From assembly GCA_942636505.2 (NCBI GenBank), contig CALOGB020000001.1:1-62522 (forward strand): a DNA stretch of 62,522 bases, read 5' to 3'. This document shows, piece by piece, positions 53,090 through 61,106 of the stretch. The stretch is from an uncultured bacterium. GTDB lineage: Bacteria > Pseudomonadota > Alphaproteobacteria > Sphingomonadales > Sphingomonadaceae. A model generated the notes under the pieces. The model worked only from the letters and a program-made list of their open reading frames with translations. It had not been told where the DNA came from and ran no database searches. Positions within the stretch are counted from its first letter, which is position 1; each line of letters starts with the position of its first letter. The translations under genes were made by a program, and so were the position numbers.

Positions 53090-54676
53090 TCACGCGAAGA
53101 CGCCGTGGAGGTACCAGCGCGGCGCCTCCATCTCGGAATACAGGCCGTGGCGGAAGATCCAGAAGCGGCGGCCGCGGCGGTCTTCGATGCGGTAGTAATC
53201 GCGTGTCGGGATGTCCTGACGGCGCCACCATTCGCCGGCGATACGCTCGGGGCCTTCGCTGTGCGCCACGTCGTGGACGGTACGGCGCCAGCGGAAACGG
53301 TGCGGCGGCCCGTCGGGGACCTCGGCCATCATCGATTCGATCGGTTGCGGCGGATCGAACAGGTAGATCGGACGGAGCGGTGGTTCGCCCGTCTCCGGCG
53401 CAGTCCAAGGCGTTGGGGCGGGCGCCTCGGCGGCGGGCAGCATGAGCTCCGCCTGCTCGGGGATATGGCTGTCGCGCGCCGAGAACCGGCGCACCCGCGC
53501 TCGCCCCAGTCGCGTGCCGAGCTGGTCGACGAGTTGTGCGACCTCACCCTTCTGTGCCTCTCCGCCCTCCAGCTTCAACTGCGACGCATCGAGCTTCTCC
53601 GCTAGCGCAACGTCGAGCCTCACCAGATCATAGCCGAACCCCGGATCGAGCGGATCGGCGAGGCTGTCGATCCGCTCGCGGAACAGCCGCATCAGCAGCG
53701 CCACGTCGCGCGTCGGCTGGCCGGTCTCGATCCGCAACCGCTGGACGAGGCCGTCGGCACGGAACAGGCGCGCCTCCCACCGTCGCCCGCCTTCGTGACG
53801 GTCGGCAAGCTGAGCCGCAGCTTCGGTGGCGAGTTCGGCCAGCATCTCCAGCGCGTATTCGGTACGCGCGATCGGTTCGGCGAAGCGGCGTTCGACACCG
53901 ATCTTGGCCACCGTGCGGCGCGCGACGATCGGTCCCTTCACCGACCCGTCGAGCCGGCGGATCATCATCGCCGCCTCCTCGCCGAACCGTGCGGCGATCG
54001 TCACGAGCGGCCGCGCCATCACGTCGCCGACCGTCTTGAGCCCCGCGCGCGACAAGGCGGTCGTCGCATCCTCGTCGAGTCCCAGTGCCGCCACCGGCAA
54101 CCGCTTCACCGCACGCTTTTCATCCGGAGCCGGCGCCCCCGCATACCGCGCCAGCGCGCGCGCCGTATCGGGGGTGTCGCCGAACGCATGACGCACCAGC
54201 AGCCCGCGCCGCGCAAGGCGCTCTTCCAGATCGGCGGCAAGGCGGCGCTCGCCCTCGAACTCGTGCACGCACCCGGCAATATCGAGGATCAGTCCATCAG
54301 GTTCGTCGAGCGCAACCGAGGGCGTGTACCGCTGGCACCCGTCGGCCAGCCGCTCGAGCCATTCGTGATCGGCATGCGCGTCATGCTCGTAAACCTCCAG
54401 TTCGGGCACCCGCGCCCGCGCATCCGCCAGCGTCAGTCCCGGCTGGAGTCCCGCCCGCACCGCCTCGCGGTCGAGCGCCTTCAGTCGCACCCCGCCCGAG
54501 ACCGTCTCGACGAACGCGATCGGCGTCTCAGCCCGTCCGACGAACAAATGCGGCCGCATCGTCCGCAGCCGCTCGATCGGCAGCCACGGGAATACCAGCG
54601 CCAGGTAGCGCCGTGGAATCGTCAGAGGCGAAGGCGGTTTTGTCGAAGGCGGTTTGGTCGAAGATATACGCGTCAC
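53090..54676 (-). CDS. imuB: Y-family polymerase-like protein ImuB
   Basis: About 528 residues. The homology starts RRYLALVFPWLPIERLR; there is no ATG, so I use the GTG at 54676 with GGAG 7 nt upstream, which lies inside imuA. The Y-family palm/fingers region is present (about 20-180), but the catalytic acidic residues of true polymerases appear missing (LALVFPWL instead of a D-containing motif), as is known for ImuB. The C-terminal part has the ImuB-type WRRTVHDV and RRQDIPTRDYYRIEDRRGRRFW (by position about 480-505). It acts as adaptor between ImuA, DnaE2 and the beta clamp. Confidence 0.95.
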   Translation of the reverse strand: MTRISSTKPPSTKPPSPLTIPRRYLALVFPWLPIERLRTMRPHLFVGRAETPIAFVETVSGGVRLKALDREAVRAGLQPGLTLADARARVPELEVYEHDAHADHEWLERLADGCQRYTPSVALDEPDGLILDIAGCVHEFEGERRLAADLEERLARRGLLVRHAFGDTPDTARALARYAGAPAPDEKRAVKRLPVAALGLDEDATTALSRAGLKTVGDVMARPLVTIAARFGEEAAMMIRRLDGSVKGPIVARRTVAKIGVERRFAEPIARTEYALEMLAELATEAAAQLADRHEGGRRWEARLFRADGLVQRLRIETGQPTRDVALLMRLFRERIDSLADPLDPGFGYDLVRLDVALAEKLDASQLKLEGGEAQKGEVAQLVDQLGTRLGRARVRRFSARDSHIPEQAELMLPAAEAPAPTPWTAPETGEPPLRPIYLFDPPQPIESMMAEVPDGPPHRFRWRRTVHDVAHSEGPERIAGEWWRRQDIPTRDYYRIEDRRGRRFWIFRHGLYSEMEAPRWYLHGVFA

Positions 54677-55325
54677 GGTCCCACTCCACACGCCAGCGAA
54701 GCCCGGCCTGGCCTCCGCGTCGACGCAGCAATTCGATGTCGAAGGCAGGTTTGCCCGGTGCGTCGGCTTCCAGCGGCCGCGAGCGACATGCGGCAACCTG
54801 CCAGCGCGATGCAGCCGCACTCGGCACCGGTTCGGCACCGATGCGCAGGCTGAGAATGGTGACGCCCGAGGCTTCGGCCGCCAGCATCAGCCGCCGCGTC
54901 GCAGTCAGGTCGATCCCCGGTGCGCGCCCCCAGGATTCGATCAGCAACGTGCCGAGCCCGTGGCACCGCGCGGCATCGGCGGCGGCGCGCAACAAGCTTG
55001 CCTCGTCCTCGACCAGCCCCAGCACCAGCGACGTCACGTCGAGCCCCATCTCGACCAGCCCGGTCGCATGCAGCCGCCCGCCTTGTCGCTCGCTCGCCTC
55101 GGTCCGCAGCCACATCACCGGCGCCGCCCGCGCCGCCAGAACCGAGGCGACCGCAAACCCCGCGCCACTCGCCGAATCGTCGACCGTCGCGAAAATCTCG
55201 TGGAGTTGCGCCTTGGCCATCCCCTGCGTCAGCCACGCATCGTCCGCACGGCCATCACCCTGAGTCGGCATCCCCGTCGTGGCAATCCGCTTCAGGCGGG
55301 CGATCAGGGCAAGCGACTCGTTCAC
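54528..55325 (-). CDS. imuA: ImuA, RecA-like SOS protein
   Basis: A 265-residue protein of the ImuA/SulA-like family, distantly related to RecA. It shows LHEIFA (about 41-46), VLAARAAPVMWLRTE, LVLGLVEDEASLLRAA (about 100-115), LRWRVEWDRDA and AADRA at the end. It is required with ImuB and DnaE2 for DNA-damage mutagenesis. The start is uncertain: GTG at 55325 is only 4 bp from a LexA box, so an internal ATG at 55271 is possible. Its last 149 bp overlap the ImuB frame. A 15-bp tandem duplication is located in this overlap. Confidence 0.92.
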   Translation of the reverse strand: MNESLALIARLKRIATTGMPTQGDGRADDAWLTQGMAKAQLHEIFATVDDSASGAGFAVASVLAARAAPVMWLRTEASERQGGRLHATGLVEMGLDVTSLVLGLVEDEASLLRAAADAARCHGLGTLLIESWGRAPGIDLTATRRLMLAAEASGVTILSLRIGAEPVPSAAASRWQVAACRSRPLEADAPGKPAFDIELLRRRGGQAGLRWRVEWDRDAYIFDQTAFDKTAFASDDSTALPGAGIPVAADRAAADDAAAFVRRTG

Positions 55326-55329
55326 AATT

Positions 55330-55344
55330 GTTCTTGTAATGTTC
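55330..55344 (-). promoter_or_regulatory. LexA box (SOS operator) of imuA-imuB-dnaE2
   Basis: GAAC-ATTACAA-GAAC on the minus strand (GTTC-N7-GTTC on plus) is an exact match to the alphaproteobacterial LexA consensus. It ends 4 bp before the GTG of imuA, so repression of the whole cassette is expected and the transcript may be nearly leaderless. Confidence 0.9.
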
Positions 55345-55527
55345 TAATGTCGGAGTCGCCAAGCAGAATCTTTTTGGCGTAGAATCCAAGCCGTGCGGAT
55401 CGGGCAAAGCATGCCGGTTCCACAGTTCAACATGGTTGCAAAGGCGAATAGCTGAACGTGCGCAGTGCAAGCCCCGCGGCGGTGGATACGCAGCCGGTGT
55501 CGCAGATCTGAAGGGTGTGGCCGGCGC

Positions 55528-57384
55528 TCAGTCCGGAACGAACGCCCCGGCGACGCCTGTTCCGGCTATCCGCGTCCCGCCAATCTCGCTGATCGATGTG
55601 CCCGTCGCCACGCCGTCGGTCATGAACACATAGTATCGTTCGTTCGTCGGCAGGGTTAGTACGCCATAGCCATTGGGCAGGTTCCTCGCGAACCCCCCGG
55701 CGAAGCGGCGCGCATTGGGCCATTGCATAAGACCGTGCCCGCTAAACACACCGTCTACGAAGGTGCCGGCATAGCTGGTGAAGGGAAAAGTGCTGTTGAT
55801 CGATCCCGAGACGAACTGACCTCGGCCATTAGGGACGAGTCTAACCCCGCTAAGCGTCAACTCGCCGAGATAGCGATTGCCCTTATGATCGCGAATCGTA
55901 TCGGTTTCGGTCAGCGCCCCCTTGATTGACAGTCCGCTCGCCGGCGCGGGGCCGGAAAAGCGTTCGATCCCAAAGACTTCGCGCGCTACAAAGCCGGCTG
56001 GGGTGGGCCACAGCAATGCGTGGGTTTCGGCAGCAGCGGCTTCATTGATAATCGACTGGGCAGTTACCTGGCTAGTTTCCGCGACGTCCGCCGCGGCACG
56101 TGCCTGCACCATGATCTGCTTTTGCGAATCCGTGAGGGGGCGCGAAGGGATCGTTGGTAGAGTAAGGCCGAGCCGCTTCAGCGTGCCATTGGCTTCAGCC
56201 GGTGCCAGGCAGTAATTGTGGCGGACGCTATAGCTGCCCATCAGCGGATTCTCGGCAGTGAAAGCCCAGGTCGCCGCAATCCTGTCATCGGAGACCAAAC
56301 TGAACCCGGTATCGGCGAGCACCGATGTTAGGGTCGCGCAGGCATCAAGGAACCCATTCTCGTCTCTCCCGCTGGCCAATGCCGCAAAGCTTGTCCCCAT
56401 TGCTAGTTTGACCTGCTCGCGCAACCGCGCGCCGTTCAGCACGCGAGCGGTGATCGGTCCGGTCCCGCTCGCGTCCCAATTGCGCTCGCGGCGTTGAGGA
56501 GTAGCGCTGTCATTATAGGCATCGTCGAGCAGGATCGTCGGGACTGGATAGGCTGCAAGATAGAGCAGGCCACCCGACGATGCTGGTAACAGATCGCCAA
56601 GCGTCGTCACCGCCCTGAATGCCTGCAGCCCCTTAGCGTTGAAACCTAGTATGACGGTGTTTTTAAACTGGCCATAGCTATTGAAAATCGAGACGATCTT
56701 GTCGTTAGCCGCCTGCAGGTCTCTCGCGATCTCTGGAGCTATCGTCTTTACACTGGTCAATGCACCAAGCGATAATCGAAGCAAGTCAGCGGCGGCGATG
56801 ATCTTCGTAATTTCCGACTTGTTGACGACCTCCGGAACATAGGCAAGCTCGACCATTAGCTTTGAATTAGCGTTTGCGTAAAAGGCATTGCCCTGCATGC
56901 CGTCAACAGTCAGCTTAGCTACGTCGTAGTGGTGGCCATTGGTATTGCTCTTGGAGATACTCATCAGCGGAAAAGTGCCGACATCAATGTTGGGGGTGCC
57001 ATCGCCCGGCTGGAGGGTCATTTTCGCGACGTAGGTCACTGTCTTGCTGTTGCTGACAAAGATTGACCCTATGCGTGCGAGCAGCGAGCGCTTCTGGTCG
57101 CTTCTTTTGGCATTGATAAAGCTGTCGATGTCCATGCGGTCGTTGTTGAAGCTTATGAACCCGGTACCGTAGAAATCGACATTAGTAATAGTAAAACAAT
57201 CATATAGTCGGGCTTCAGACAAGACCGGGGTGGGCGTTGCGGGCAGTGCAACAGAAGCTGATGCGCCCGCTGTAGCCAGGGGCTTACAGCTTTTGAGGTG
57301 ATCGGGCTGTCCCCCGGTCTGCGCCATTACGGCAGGCGCCATAAGCAAAAATGAGATTGCTCCCGCATATGCCATTTTTTTCAT
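55528..57384 (-). CDS. Secreted protein with C-terminal MORN repeats
   Basis: About 618 residues with a Sec signal peptide (MKKMAYAGAISFLLMAPAV, cleavage after MAQ/AQT near residue 22). I chose the ATG with GGGGGAAAG upstream. The C-terminal 100 residues hold MORN-like repeats (TFVDGVFSGHGLMQWPNARRF, then GGFARNLPNGYGVLTLP, at about 530-600). The central part is unassigned. A periplasmic or surface scaffold role is possible; the gene stands alone. Confidence 0.8.
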   Translation of the reverse strand: MKKMAYAGAISFLLMAPAVMAQTGGQPDHLKSCKPLATAGASASVALPATPTPVLSEARLYDCFTITNVDFYGTGFISFNNDRMDIDSFINAKRSDQKRSLLARIGSIFVSNSKTVTYVAKMTLQPGDGTPNIDVGTFPLMSISKSNTNGHHYDVAKLTVDGMQGNAFYANANSKLMVELAYVPEVVNKSEITKIIAAADLLRLSLGALTSVKTIAPEIARDLQAANDKIVSIFNSYGQFKNTVILGFNAKGLQAFRAVTTLGDLLPASSGGLLYLAAYPVPTILLDDAYNDSATPQRRERNWDASGTGPITARVLNGARLREQVKLAMGTSFAALASGRDENGFLDACATLTSVLADTGFSLVSDDRIAATWAFTAENPLMGSYSVRHNYCLAPAEANGTLKRLGLTLPTIPSRPLTDSQKQIMVQARAAADVAETSQVTAQSIINEAAAAETHALLWPTPAGFVAREVFGIERFSGPAPASGLSIKGALTETDTIRDHKGNRYLGELTLSGVRLVPNGRGQFVSGSINSTFPFTSYAGTFVDGVFSGHGLMQWPNARRFAGGFARNLPNGYGVLTLPTNERYYVFMTDGVATGTSISEIGGTRIAGTGVAGAFVPD

Positions 57385-57954
57385 TATCTTTCCCCCCGGA
57401 ACGCACAGCAAGTGCATCAAAATCGTTGCTGTAAAAGTTAAACCTTATCTGCAAAAATAATCGAGACGACAAGTTAAATACTTGTATTTCTAAAGAGTGA
57501 GTGCTGAGCACAAACTTCCGATGGGGATTTTGACCAAACCTTATATCTTGAATCTCAACGCCTATTCCTCTCCCTGTGATCAAGCAGGTCGAGAATCTTT
57601 GCACTTTTGACGGCTCTAGAGTCGGCCTTTGAAGCGAACTTTCCGACGCACACCTAAGCCGATATCGCCCCGCGGTCATGCAAACACGCCTGGTTACTGC
57701 CTAACGCGCGAGTTACCCCTTGCTACCACGCCGATTCCACGCATCTCTCAGCCGGCTACCCGAAATGATCCCAGGGCAGCCGCTATGCGCGGGTTGTTCA
57801 TGGCTTCACCCTTTACGCATGAGACTCACACACGTCCGCTTGCCGCTAAAATCCACCCTCCTCCTTTTTTAGCTTGCCGTCCCCGAAACACCGGGCTAAC
57901 AGCGCGCCTCACCCAGTCACCGTGTCGCTTCAGACCGGAGACATAGGCGCCAGA
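57385..57954. other. Intergenic region before tRNA-Gly
   Basis: About 570 bp, AT-rich close to the MORN gene start, where its promoter should be, and GC-rich toward the tRNA. Frames of about 100 codons here lack protein-like features. I see no repeat or RNA other than the tRNA. Confidence 0.5.
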
Positions 57955-58029
57955 GCGGGCGTAGCTCAGGGGTAGAGCACAACCTTGCCAAGGTTGGGGT
58001 CGAGGGTTCGAATCCCTTCGCCCGCTCCA
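57955..58029 (+). tRNA. tRNA-Gly (anticodon GCC)
   Basis: 75-nt cloverleaf: acceptor GCGGGCG/CGCCCGC, D-loop with AGGGGTAGAG, anticodon loop TTGCCAA with GCC on a CAACC/GGTTG stem, T-loop TTCGAAT, discriminator T, CCA encoded. Confidence 0.97.
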
Positions 58030-58148
58030 GTTTTCCTAGGAAAACAGCGGTCCAGCGCGAGGCGATATAGCCTCGGCATTCCGATCCAGCATATCAACCA
58101 TTACCAGTACGCATGGCATTTCCCGTGCGGTCGCCTTACGCTCGGCGC

Positions 58149-60356
58149 ATGGCAATCCTTCGGCGCGCGCGTCACCCGTTGATCCTGTCGGCTTTGCTGC
58201 TGGCCACCCCTTCCTCTGCGGCATCCGGTACTGCGCTCACCGACATGCAGCGGTGGCAGGCGCAGGCCAAGCGCGTGACGATCACCCGCGACGACTGGGG
58301 CATCCCGCATATCAAGGGGCGGTCGGATGCCGATGCGGTGTTCGGGATGATCTATGCGCAGGCGGAGGACGATTTCCCGCGGATCGAGGCGAATTACCTG
58401 ACCGCGCTCGGGCGGACCGCCGAGGCGGCCGGCGCCGACGTGGGCGAGGACGCGGTCTGGGCGGACCTCCGCCAGCGGCTGTTCGTCGACCCACCCACGC
58501 TGAAGGCGGACTATGCTGCGAGCCCGGCATGGTTGCGCACGCTGATGCAGGCCTGGGCGGACGGGCTGAACTATTATCTCGCGACGCACCCGCAGACAAA
58601 GCCCCGCGTGCTGACCCGGTTCGAGCCGTGGATGGCGCTCAGCTTCACCGAAGGCAGCATCGGCGGCGATATCGAGCGGATCTCGCTCAGCGACCTGAAG
58701 ACCTTCTACGGCCAGCCGACCCCGCCGACGCCGGAAGAACTCGGGATGATCCCGCGCGAACCGTCCGGCTCCAACGGCATCGCCATCGCACCGCGGCTGA
58801 CCGCGAACGGCCGCGCGCTGCTGCTGATCAATCCGCACACCAGCTTCTATTTCCGGTCCGAGGCGCAGATGACCAGCGACGAGGGGCTGAACGCATATGG
58901 CGCCAGCACCTGGGGCCAGTTCTTCGTCTACCAGGGCTTTAATCCGAAGGCCGGGTGGATGCACACGTCGGCGACGGTCGACAACGTCGACGAGTTCGCC
59001 GAACGGATCACGCGGCGTGGCGACGGCTATGCCTATCGCTACGGAAAGACCAGCCGGCCGGTCGTCGCACGCACCATAATGCTCCATGTTCGCCAGTCCG
59101 ACGGGACGATGGCCGAGCGCCGCTTCACCACCTACCGCACGCATCACGGCCCGATCGTCGCCTCCAAGGCCGGCAAATGGATCGCCACCGCGCTGATGTG
59201 GCGCCCGGTGCCGGCGCTCGAGCAAAGCTACCTTCGGACCAAGGCGATCGATCTCGCAGGATACATGAAGGTCGCGGCGCTGAAGGCGAATTCGTCGAAC
59301 GACACGCTGTTCGCGGACAGCAAGGGCGAGATCGCGTTCCTGATGCCGCAATTCATGCCGATCCGCGACGATCGCTTCGACTATACCCGCCCGGTCGACG
59401 GCAGCGACCCCGCGACCGACTGGCATGGCCTGCATACGCTCCCCAGCCTGCCGAGCGTGCTCAACCCGCGCATAGGGTGGGCGCACAACACCAACGACTG
59501 GCCGTGGAGCGCGGCGGGCCCCGACAGTCCGAAGGCGGCGGACTATCCGCGCTACATGGACCAGGTCGGCGGCAATGCGCGCGGCGTCCATGCCGACCTG
59601 TTGCTGACGGGGAAGACCGGCTGGACACCCGACACGCTGCGGGCGGCCGCGTTCGATTCCTATCTCCCCGCCTTTGCGCGGCTGCTGCCCGGACTGGTCG
59701 CCGCGTGGGACGCGCTTCCCGCCAGCGATCCGCGTCGCTCTGCGCTTGCCGCACCGATCGCGCTGCTCAAGCGCTGGGACCATCGCTGGGCCTATGATTC
59801 CACCGCGACCAGCCTCGCGGTCTTCTGGGGCGACCAATTGTGGCGCGAGGTCGGCAGCTTCGCGCAGGCCGAGCGCCTGAACGTGCCCGACTATATCGCC
59901 ACGCGAGTCGGCCCTGATGCGAAGCTCGCCGCCCTGAACACCGCCGTCGCCCGGCTCAAGCAGGATTTTGGCGACTGGCGGACGCCGTGGAAGGACATCA
60001 ACCGTTTCCAGCGGCTCGACGATTCGATCGCACCGCATTTCGACGATAGCCGCGCCTCGACCCCTGTGCCGTTCACCTCGGCGCAGTGGGGCAGCTTGGC
60101 GTCGTTCGGCGCGAAGCCCTGGCCGGGGACGAAGCGCTATTACGGCACCAGCGGCAACAGCTTCGTCGCGGTGGTCGAGTTCAGCGCGCGGGTGAAGGCG
60201 ACGGCGGTCATGGCCGGCGGGCAGAGCGGCGACGTCCGATCGCCGCATTTCGCCGATCAGGTAGCGCGCTATGCCGAGGGACGGTTGCGGCCGGTCTATT
60301 TCCATCCCGACGAACTCGCGGGGCACGTCGAACGAACCTATCGGCCCGGTTACTGA
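58149..60356 (+). CDS. Penicillin acylase family (N-terminal nucleophile) hydrolase
   Basis: About 735 residues with a signal peptide (ILSALLLATPSSAASG). The start may also be the ATG at 58113. The alpha part has TRDDWGIPHIKG and YAQAEDDFPRIE. The autocatalytic cut is expected before the Ser in SGSNGIAIAP (about residue 208), making that Ser the N-terminal nucleophile of the beta chain; later RTHHGPIV and NWPWSA-type segments agree with the family. Members hydrolyse amides such as acyl-homoserine lactones or beta-lactams, in the periplasm. The substrate is unknown. Confidence 0.95.
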   Translation: MAILRRARHPLILSALLLATPSSAASGTALTDMQRWQAQAKRVTITRDDWGIPHIKGRSDADAVFGMIYAQAEDDFPRIEANYLTALGRTAEAAGADVGEDAVWADLRQRLFVDPPTLKADYAASPAWLRTLMQAWADGLNYYLATHPQTKPRVLTRFEPWMALSFTEGSIGGDIERISLSDLKTFYGQPTPPTPEELGMIPREPSGSNGIAIAPRLTANGRALLLINPHTSFYFRSEAQMTSDEGLNAYGASTWGQFFVYQGFNPKAGWMHTSATVDNVDEFAERITRRGDGYAYRYGKTSRPVVARTIMLHVRQSDGTMAERRFTTYRTHHGPIVASKAGKWIATALMWRPVPALEQSYLRTKAIDLAGYMKVAALKANSSNDTLFADSKGEIAFLMPQFMPIRDDRFDYTRPVDGSDPATDWHGLHTLPSLPSVLNPRIGWAHNTNDWPWSAAGPDSPKAADYPRYMDQVGGNARGVHADLLLTGKTGWTPDTLRAAAFDSYLPAFARLLPGLVAAWDALPASDPRRSALAAPIALLKRWDHRWAYDSTATSLAVFWGDQLWREVGSFAQAERLNVPDYIATRVGPDAKLAALNTAVARLKQDFGDWRTPWKDINRFQRLDDSIAPHFDDSRASTPVPFTSAQWGSLASFGAKPWPGTKRYYGTSGNSFVAVVEFSARVKATAVMAGGQSGDVRSPHFADQVARYAEGRLRPVYFHPDELAGHVERTYRPGY

Positions 60357-60419
60357 TCTACCGCATATCCAGCGATGTCGGTGCTTGCGGCGCCACCCAA
60401 GCTATTGCACGGACTTGAT

Positions 60420-61106
60420 ATGGCTGACGCCCCTCCCCTTCTCGCGGTCCGTGCGCTCGGTAAGTCGGTACCGGGGCCGCGGCGGTTGTTCCGGCATCTG
60501 GATCTGGAGGTCGGCGCGGGCGAACTGGTCGCGATCATCGGCGAATCGGGGGTCGGCAAATCGACTTTGCTCAACATCCTCGCCGGGCTGGACGAGGCGG
60601 ACGAAGGCAGCGTGGCGATCGACGGCATCGACCTCGGCACGCTCGACGAGACCGCGCGGACGCGGTTACGGCGCGAGCGGATCGGCTTCGTGTTCCAGGC
60701 CTTCCACATCCTCCCCTATCTGACGCTGCGCCAGAACGTCGCGCTACCGTTGGCGCTCGTCTCGCCGGACAACGTCGCGGCATCGACGCGCGCCGAAGAG
60801 ATGCTCGATGCGGTCGGCCTGGACGGTCGCGGCGACGGCTATGCGCGCGATCTGTCGGGGGGCGAGTTGCAGCGCGTGGCGATCGCCCGTGCGCTCGTCC
60901 ACCGCCCCGCACTGATCCTCGCGGACGAGCCGACCGGCAACCTCGATCCGGAGACCGCCGCGCGCGTGCTGTCGCTGTTCGCCGACGCGGTGCGCGGCAA
61001 TGGCGCGGCGGGCGTGATGGTGACGCATTCGGACGCGAGCGCGGCGATCGCCGACCGCGTGCTGACGCTGAGCGCCGAAGGACTGGTGCAGCGGCGTGGC
61101 GCCTAA
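60420..61106 (+). CDS. ABC transporter ATP-binding protein (LolD/YbbA-like)
   Basis: About 228 residues (the frame also allows an ATG at 60375). Walker A GESGVGKST (about 43-51), signature LSGGELQRVAIARAL (about 144-158) and Walker B LILADEPTGNLD (about 163-174) are intact. It groups with MacB/LolD/FtsE-like ATPases that energise FtsX-like permeases. Its stop overlaps the permease gene's GTG start by 11 bp. It probably exports or releases a lipid, lipoprotein or toxic compound. Confidence 0.96.
   Translation: MADAPPLLAVRALGKSVPGPRRLFRHLDLEVGAGELVAIIGESGVGKSTLLNILAGLDEADEGSVAIDGIDLGTLDETARTRLRRERIGFVFQAFHILPYLTLRQNVALPLALVSPDNVAASTRAEEMLDAVGLDGRGDGYARDLSGGELQRVAIARALVHRPALILADEPTGNLDPETAARVLSLFADAVRGNGAAGVMVTHSDASAAIADRVLTLSAEGLVQRRGA

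Noticed and set aside
58101..60326. Long minus-strand open frame (741 codons) opposite the acylase
   Set aside because: Shadow of a GC-rich gene; Arg/Gly/Ala-rich without family motifs, while the plus strand carries the full acylase signature.
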